Made by a program: the position numbers and the translations under genes. A DNA stretch of 11,343 nucleotides from Candidatus Dadabacteria bacterium (GTDB lineage: Bacteria > Desulfobacterota_D > UBA1144 > Nemesobacterales > UBA2774): positions 1 to 11,343 of the forward strand of contig QIHJ01000230.1 in NCBI GenBank assembly GCA_003229065.1. The letters run 5' to 3'. The notes under the pieces were generated by a model. That model was not told the origin of the DNA and ran no database searches. It worked only from the letters and a program-made list of their open reading frames with translations. Below, piece by piece: positions 7,751-11,343 of the stretch (within the stretch, counting starts at the first letter, position 1; each line of letters opens with the position of its first letter).

Positions 7751-8203
7751 CTAAGGCTGGATTTCGATTTTATAATCTACAGCTTGAAACAGCTTCTTGA
7801 ATTCCTGAGGCACTTCCGCAACTTCACGTTCCTTATAATTCATAAATACGATACCGGTCTTAACATATGCCGCGTCCTTCCCTGTTTCCATATTCGAAAC
7901 CCTATATACAAGGTCGCAGCCGTAGCTTGTGTAATCACAGACGGCGATTTCGATCTTGAGCATATCCCCGTAAAAGCATTCGGACTTATACGAAATGGCT
8001 ACGTCGGATAAAATGATTCCGGGGCCGAAAACGTCAAGCTCCGTGAACCCGTACTCCCGAAAAAACCTGACCCTGGCTTCGTGAGTTAAAGTGAGAACCG
8101 AGTCGTGGCCCAAATGACCCCCGTAGTTAATATCGCTGATGCGAAGAGCAATTTCGGTTTTAAATATAAAATTCTCTGGCGGTTCAATTTTTATCCTGGC
8201 CAT
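7751..8203 (-). CDS. Hotdog-fold (4HBT-like) acyl-CoA thioesterase family protein
   Basis: A 150-residue single-hotdog protein related to the YbgC/4-hydroxybenzoyl-CoA thioesterase group, which hydrolyses acyl-CoA thioesters as a multimer in the cytoplasm. Residues 21-48 hold the family's N-terminal signature, RISDINYGGHLGHD followed by a helix with HEARVRFF. The usual D-x-D-x-x-G-H loop reads D24-I-N26-Y-G-G-H30, so the second acidic position is Asn. GPGIILSDVAISYKSECFYGD (60-80) and the later strands fit the fold. I chose ATG 8203 because AAGGGG lies 5 nt upstream and the homologous region starts soon after. An in-frame GTG at 8233 would add ten residues but has no good ribosome binding site and lies close to the predicted transcription start. 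The substrate is unknown. It converges on the thiolase and diverges from the unknown gene at 8392. Confidence 0.82.
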   Translation of the reverse strand: MARIKIEPPENFIFKTEIALRISDINYGGHLGHDSVLTLTHEARVRFFREYGFTELDVFGPGIILSDVAISYKSECFYGDMLKIEIAVCDYTSYGCDLVYRVSNMETGKDAAYVKTGIVFMNYKEREVAEVPQEFKKLFQAVDYKIEIQP

Positions 8204-8258
8204 TTTTTCCCCTTGTTCATTTAGATTTTGCACAACTGTATGAGCCTTTCCGCGGGAA

Positions 8259-8287
8259 ATTATATCTTAGAGGCACCTTCATCACAA
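8259..8287 (-). promoter_or_regulatory. Promoter of the thioesterase gene
   Basis: The minus strand reads TTGTGA (8287-8282, 4 of 6), a 17-bp spacer, and a perfect TATAAT (8264-8259). Transcription should begin near 8252 and give a leader of about 50 nt to ATG 8203. Confidence 0.65.
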
Positions 8288-8296
8288 AAGTTAAAT

Positions 8297-8326
8297 TTGA
8301 CATTTTATCCATATATTTGCTACATT
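8297..8326 (+). promoter_or_regulatory. Promoter of the 184-residue unknown gene
   Basis: Perfect TTGACA (8297-8302), an 18-bp spacer, and TACATT (8321-8326, 4 of 6). Transcription should begin near 8333, leaving a leader of about 58 nt before ATG 8392. The -35 elements of this promoter and the thioesterase promoter lie back to back only 9 bp apart. Confidence 0.6.
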
Positions 8327-8374
8327 GAATATTAGGGGGCTAGTTGGGGAAGCGTATTTATTACAGACTTCACC

Positions 8375-8380
8375 AGGAGG
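8375..8380 (+). promoter_or_regulatory. Ribosome binding site deciding the start at 8389/8392
   Basis: A perfect AGGAGG precedes GTG 8389 by 8 nt and ATG 8392 by 11 nt. This favours a start here rather than TTG 8344, whose AGGGGG is only 4 nt away and lies at the predicted transcript 5' end. Confidence 0.6.
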
Positions 8381-8391
8381 ATGAACGCGTG

Positions 8392-8946
8392 ATGAATATA
8401 GAAAGAATCAGTCCCGCCACAATAAGGTCATTCTTCGGCAAGCTCGTAAAGATGAGCTTTTTCGATCTGGGGAAACAGCAGGACAGTGTGGAAGCTGCTT
8501 ATTTAACGGATATGCTTACAGAGTTCGCTCGTACCGAGAAGCTTTATAAGCTTCAGGACTCGAAGGGGGAAAATATTGAAACAATAGTTGAAATACTCCT
8601 CGAAACTCGAAACGTCCCTGAGGAACAAACGGAATCCGAAAGAGAAGTAAGAAAGTATGTGGGGGACTTTTCGCTCTTCATGAGCGGGATATTCAGGGAC
8701 TACGTAAACAGGGGATCTTATCTGAAATACTATATGGATGAGGGGATGAAGTCTTATTTCGTGGTATCGAGGATCGACCTCGAGATGGGGAAAGGAGACC
8801 CCATTATGTTCAGCCGTCTTTCCAGGGAATTCGAGTTTTATTCAGGGGCGCTCGATTACATGAGGAGGGTCTATTTCACACAGGCCGGGACAACAACAGA
8901 CCCTCTGTCTAATTTCACGTACCAGATTTCAAAACTAGAGCATTAA
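8392..8946 (+). CDS. Conserved-looking hypothetical protein, function unknown
   Basis: A 184-residue soluble, charged, probably mostly helical protein that I do not recognise. There is no signal peptide, no membrane segment and no Cys or metal motif. Recognisable stretches are MSFFDLGKQQDS (21-32), AAYLTDMLTEFARTEKLYKL (35-54), REVRKYVGDFSLFMSGIFRDY (84-104), YYMDEGMKSYFVVSRID (113-129) and FSRLSREFEFYSGALDYMRRVYF (140-162). The aromatic-rich, well-punctuated sequence and normal codon use suggest a real, conserved cytoplasmic protein. ATG 8392 (or GTG 8389, one codon earlier) is preferred because of AGGAGG at 8375-8380. A TTG start at 8344 would add 16 residues. It has its own promoter, is divergent from the thioesterase, and converges on the LLM oxidoreductase with 11 bp between stop codons. 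No function is proposed. Confidence 0.75.
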   Translation: MNIERISPATIRSFFGKLVKMSFFDLGKQQDSVEAAYLTDMLTEFARTEKLYKLQDSKGENIETIVEILLETRNVPEEQTESEREVRKYVGDFSLFMSGIFRDYVNRGSYLKYYMDEGMKSYFVVSRIDLEMGKGDPIMFSRLSREFEFYSGALDYMRRVYFTQAGTTTDPLSNFTYQISKLEH

Positions 8947-8959
8947 CTCCGAGATGCTC
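8938..8959. repeat. Inverted repeat over converging stop codons
   Basis: GAGCAT (8938-8943) and ATGCTC (8954-8959) form a 6-bp dyad around a 10-nt loop that contains the stop codon of the unknown gene. Its right arm enters the stop codon of the oxidoreductase gene. A second palindrome, AGCCCGGGCT (8960-8969), follows. Neither has a T-tract, so termination here is only possible, not shown. Confidence 0.3.
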
Positions 8960-10007
8960 AGCCCGGGCTTCTAAAGTGCGGTATCACTTCTTCAGATAAA
9001 ATTTTGAAGGAATGAGAGCGGTCGGGGCTGAAGTCTCTTAAAATAAAGTGTCCGACTCCTGCCTCTACATAGCTCTCAAGACGTTTTATAACATCTGCCT
9101 TAGAACCCGCTATTACAAAATCGAGCATGAGCTCGCGGGAATAGTATTTCTCTCCCATCTCTTTAAACTTTCTTAGCATGTCTGTGTCGTTGGGCATGAT
9201 CTTTGTGTACGCAAGCCCTTTGTACTGATCCTCGATCTCTATGTCGTAACCAGAGTCCTTAAGGAGCTCGGGCCAAACGAGCGCATGTTTTATGGGCTCA
9301 ATAGAGCTATAGGCCTCGTCCTCATCCTTTGCAAGGGAAACAAAAATAAATAGTGTTTTTTCAATCGGGCCCAGGCTCGAGTTTCTTTGCAGAGCGCCTT
9401 CATCGACTGCGAGTGACTTTTCGGCAAACACGCGCGCCGGCATGGCGTTCGTTACCCAACCGTCCCCGTACTGAGCGGCTATTCTGAGCGCCTTCGGCCC
9501 GGTAGCCGCAATGTAAATTGGTACGCCGTGCTCGGGCGTGATTTGAAGCTCGGCATCCGAGAGATTGTAGAGCTCGCCGTCGAAATTTACGGAATTCCCG
9601 GTCCAGAGAGAGCGCATAACCTGAACTGATTCGACCACCCGCGTGAGCGGTTTATTCCACTTGATCCCGTAGGGGTCGAGGTTCATCTTCTCTCCATAAC
9701 CGAGACACACAAATACCCGGCCCCGGGATATATGATCTATCGTAGCAAGACGCTGGGCCATCACTGCCGGGTGTATCCTGTGTGCGTCGCCTATGGTGCC
9801 CATATGTATTGAATTCGTATTCACAGAGGCCGCTGTAATTACGCTCCAGACCTCAGGAGTCATTCTCTTTGCCATGAAAACCATGTGATCCGGGAACCAT
9901 ACCGTATAGAACCCCGAGCCTTCAGCGCTTGATACGAAATTGATTAAACCCTCTACCGACTCACCCGGGACGGGCGCCGAAATACCGAATTTCACACGAT
10001 TACTCAT
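8958..10007 (-). CDS. LLM-class flavin- or F420-dependent oxidoreductase
   Basis: A 349-residue protein of the bacterial-luciferase-like monooxygenase superfamily (TIM-barrel), which uses FMN or coenzyme F420. Visible marks are the N-terminal KFGISAPVPGES strand, then SGFYTVWFPDHM (31-42). The TIGDAHRIHPAVMAQRLATI segment (71-90) leads into DHISRGRVFVCLGYGE (91-106), the cofactor-side signature. IYIAATGPKALRIAAQYGDGW (164-184) and the C-terminal IAGSKADVIKRLESYVEAG (299-317) follow. The layout resembles methylene-tetrahydromethanopterin reductase (Mer)-like and F420-dependent members, but sequence alone does not settle FMN versus F420. Length is usual. The start ATG 10007 has GGGAGGAG 7 nt upstream. 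It converges on the unknown gene and diverges from the PUR gene. The substrate is unknown and no F420 biosynthesis gene is in view. Confidence 0.88.
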   Translation of the reverse strand: MSNRVKFGISAPVPGESVEGLINFVSSAEGSGFYTVWFPDHMVFMAKRMTPEVWSVITAASVNTNSIHMGTIGDAHRIHPAVMAQRLATIDHISRGRVFVCLGYGEKMNLDPYGIKWNKPLTRVVESVQVMRSLWTGNSVNFDGELYNLSDAELQITPEHGVPIYIAATGPKALRIAAQYGDGWVTNAMPARVFAEKSLAVDEGALQRNSSLGPIEKTLFIFVSLAKDEDEAYSSIEPIKHALVWPELLKDSGYDIEIEDQYKGLAYTKIMPNDTDMLRKFKEMGEKYYSRELMLDFVIAGSKADVIKRLESYVEAGVGHFILRDFSPDRSHSFKILSEEVIPHFRSPG

Positions 10008-10044
10008 AAAATGACTCCTCCCATAGGTTTATACTTGCAAGAGA

Positions 10045-10050
10045 ATTATA
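10045..10050 (-). promoter_or_regulatory. Candidate -10 of the oxidoreductase promoter
   Basis: A perfect TATAAT on the minus strand, placed to start transcription about 30 nt before ATG 10007. No recognisable -35 lies at the right distance (TAAAAA at 17 bp), so the promoter is incomplete by consensus. Confidence 0.4.
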
Positions 10051-10075
10051 CAATATCCGATTTTAAATTTTTATC

Positions 10076-10104
10076 TTGATTTTTTAAAATCCAAGAGTTA
10101 TTAT
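10076..10104 (+). promoter_or_regulatory. Promoter of the PUR-domain gene
   Basis: TTGATT (10076-10081, 4 of 6), a 17-bp spacer, then TATTAT (10099-10104, 5 of 6). The start would be near 10111, leaving a leader of about 60 nt that includes GGAGG at 10159-10163. Confidence 0.6.
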
Positions 10105-10173
10105 TTTCAGCCTATATCAAACACCACTATTCAAAATCCCAGCGATTGGGAATGAGGCGGAGGTAGAAAGAAC

Positions 10174-10440
10174 ATGGAAAGACAGGAAAGATCGGAAAAA
10201 GAGCACGCTAGCAAGCATGTTGATATTGAGTCAAAGCGCTTCTTCTTTGACGTAAAAGAAAATCATAAGGGAAAATACCTGAGGATAACGGAACTGAGCG
10301 GTGGAAGGTCGTGTATCGTGATTCCTCTGGGCGGAGTAAATCTATTCAAAGAAAGGCTCGGCGAGATAATAGAAGAAGCCGAAGGTCTGATTGAGACTCC
10401 TGAGACCGTGAGCTCATCCCCTTTCGCACCCGGCAGCTAG
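10174..10440 (+). CDS. Small PUR-domain (PUR-alpha-like) nucleic-acid-binding protein
   Basis: An 88-residue protein whose residues about 20-70 match a single PUR repeat. KRFFFDVKENHKGKYLRITE (21-40) forms the first strands, CIVIPLGGVNLF (47-58) the next, and KERLGEIIEEAEGL (59-72) the helix. Bacterial PUR proteins (DUF3276 group; BpuR of Borrelia is a studied example) carry one repeat, dimerise, and bind single-stranded DNA or RNA, often as post-transcriptional or transcriptional regulators. That role here follows from the family only. The N-terminus (1-20) is highly charged, and the C-terminal 16 residues are Ser/Pro-rich and probably disordered. ATG 10174 has GGAGG 10 nt upstream, somewhat wide. 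It is a single gene divergent from the oxidoreductase and converging on lysA with 81 bp between stop codons. No obvious terminator hairpin lies in that gap. Confidence 0.85.
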   Translation: MERQERSEKEHASKHVDIESKRFFFDVKENHKGKYLRITELSGGRSCIVIPLGGVNLFKERLGEIIEEAEGLIETPETVSSSPFAPGS

Positions 10441-10521
10441 GAAAGCCTGTACCATTTCAGAATAATTCCGCGCATTAGCCAATCCTTTTAGGAAATAGAG
10501 GGGTTGTATTTGTGACAGGGA

Positions 10522-11343
10522 CTATTTGAGAAAATCAGGCATTCTCTCAAGCTTAAGGAGGTCTTCGTAGGTTTCCCTCTCTCTGACTAAGTAATAATCT
10601 CCCCCTTTGACGAGAACCTCGGGCACGCGGGGGCGCGTGTTGTAGTTAGAGGACATTACGAAGCCGTATGCACCGGCGCTAAGTACTGCCAATAGGTCTC
10701 CGCTGCTAACTTCCGGAAGCTCCCTGTCCTGCGCAAGAAAATCGCCGGATTCACATATAGGCCCGACGACATCCACTATCCCACTTACCTGTGAGCTCTC
10801 TTTGACTGTTATTATCTCGTGATAGGACTTGTAAAAAGCGGGGCGGATGAGGTCGTTCATCGCGGCGTCCACTATAACGAATTTCTTTGCCGCACCTTCT
10901 TTTAAATAAAGAACCTTTGTAACCATCACACCTGCATTTCCGATCATCGAGCGTCCGGGCTCGAGCACGAGGCTGTAGGGTTTATCTTTCATTTCGCTTA
11001 TAATCACATCTGCACATTCACTTGGCTGAGGGGGCTTGTCTTCTTTCTTATAGCTGATTCCCAAGCCTCCGCCTATATCGATATACTTTATGCTTATTCC
11101 CGCATTGAGCAAACTATCGGCGAGACCGACAAGCTTTTTTACAGAGTCTGCAAACGGGGTGAGGTCTAATATCTGAGAGCCGATATGAGCGTCAATGGCG
11201 ACTACTTCGATCCCCTCCATTTGATTCGCCTCTTTATAAACCTCAACCGCCCTGGCTACTTCTATACCAAACTTACTTTTTTTAAACCCTGTCGAGATGT
11301 AGGGATGGGTCTTGGGGTCGATGTCGGGGTTTACTCTTAATGC
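10522..11343 (-). CDS. lysA: Diaminopimelate decarboxylase (N-terminus outside window)
   Basis: The frame is open from the right edge to the TAG at 10524-10522: 273 residues of a protein usually about 400-420 long. It converts meso-diaminopimelate to L-lysine with PLP (fold type III, alanine-racemase-like barrel plus C-terminal beta domain). In view are ALRVNPDIDPKTHPYIS and KSKFGI at the edge, then AHIGSQI with the PLP-stacking His. DIGGGLGISY, the phosphate-binding glycine loop, lies near 11076-11047, and EPGRSMIGNAG starts near 10962. GPICESGD carries the cross-dimer active-site Cys at 10755-10753, and the C-terminal AGAYGFVMSSNYNTRPRVPEVLV completes the enzyme. The PLP lysine near the N-terminus lies beyond the window. 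An internal Met at 11220 is not the start, because conserved sequence continues upstream of it. No downstream gene on the same strand follows within the window before the PUR gene. Confidence 0.96.
   Translation of the reverse strand, partial: ALRVNPDIDPKTHPYISTGFKKSKFGIEVARAVEVYKEANQMEGIEVVAIDAHIGSQILDLTPFADSVKKLVGLADSLLNAGISIKYIDIGGGLGISYKKEDKPPQPSECADVIISEMKDKPYSLVLEPGRSMIGNAGVMVTKVLYLKEGAAKKFVIVDAAMNDLIRPAFYKSYHEIITVKESSQVSGIVDVVGPICESGDFLAQDRELPEVSSGDLLAVLSAGAYGFVMSSNYNTRPRVPEVLVKGGDYYLVRERETYEDLLKLERMPDFLK

Noticed and set aside
8204..8233. GTG 8233 as the start of the thioesterase.
   Set aside because: It has no good ribosome binding site, while ATG 8203 has AAGGGG at proper spacing.
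8344..8391. TTG 8344 as the start of the unknown protein.
   Set aside because: The predicted transcript starts about 11 nt before it, and a perfect AGGAGG sits before GTG 8389/ATG 8392. It remains possible but is less likely.
10441..10521. A terminator between the PUR gene and lysA.
   Set aside because: Only a loose AAATAG/CTATTT pair with a long loop is present; there is no stable hairpin with a T-tract on either strand.
10522..11220. Met at 11220 as the start of lysA.
   Set aside because: The frame stays open to the right edge with conserved LysA sequence (ALRVNPDIDPKTHPYIS, KSKFGI) upstream of it.
1..11343. A defence island, mobile element or biosynthetic cluster.
   Set aside because: All recognisable genes are housekeeping or metabolic types. 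No transposase, integrase, nuclease, toxin-antitoxin or repeat array is visible, and the strands alternate gene by gene.

Overview
The window looks like ordinary chromosomal DNA from a free-living, diderm-type bacterium of moderate G+C content. Evidence for this is a lysine/diaminopimelate gene (lysA), a D-Ala-D-Ala ligase (ddl), an exported tricorn-type protease, a biosynthetic-type thiolase, an LLM-class flavin/F420 oxidoreductase and a small PUR-domain nucleic-acid-binding protein. This gene mix reminds me of deep-branching 'deltaproteobacteria-like' or candidate-phylum genomes, but that is an impression only. Nothing in the sequence fixes the taxon. I see no insertion sequences, phage genes, CRISPR arrays, rRNA or tRNA genes.

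Left part (1-6326), all on the minus strand. In transcription order it carries ddl (5199-6326, TTG start with a strong ribosome binding site), then an amino-acid permease fused to a PTS EIIA domain and a TrkA-C/RCK_C domain (2975-5059), then a secreted tricorn-like S41 protease (1-2749). The protease runs off the left edge before its catalytic serine. Gaps of 139 and 225 bp separate the three genes, so each may have its own promoter.

Middle part (6327-8391). A divergent promoter region with an inverted repeat lies between ddl and a plus-strand acetyl-CoA acetyltransferase (6484-7686). The thiolase ends in a strong palindromic terminator facing a minus-strand hotdog thioesterase (7751-8203). 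The thioesterase in turn shares a compact, back-to-back promoter region with an unrecognised 184-residue protein (8392-8946, plus strand).

Right part (8947-11343). An LLM-class oxidoreductase (8958-10007, minus) converges on the unknown gene with only 11 bp between stop codons. It is divergent from a PUR-domain protein (10174-10440, plus). lysA (10522 to beyond 11343, minus) is cut by the right edge and lacks its N-terminus with the PLP-binding lysine.

The genes mostly alternate in strand and appear to be single-gene units rather than one pathway. ddl and lysA both touch peptidoglycan precursor metabolism (D-Ala-D-Ala, meso-DAP), but they are not in one operon. I found no convincing new multi-gene system. 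The most unusual items are the permease-EIIA-RCK_C fusion and the uncharacterised protein with its divergent promoter pair.
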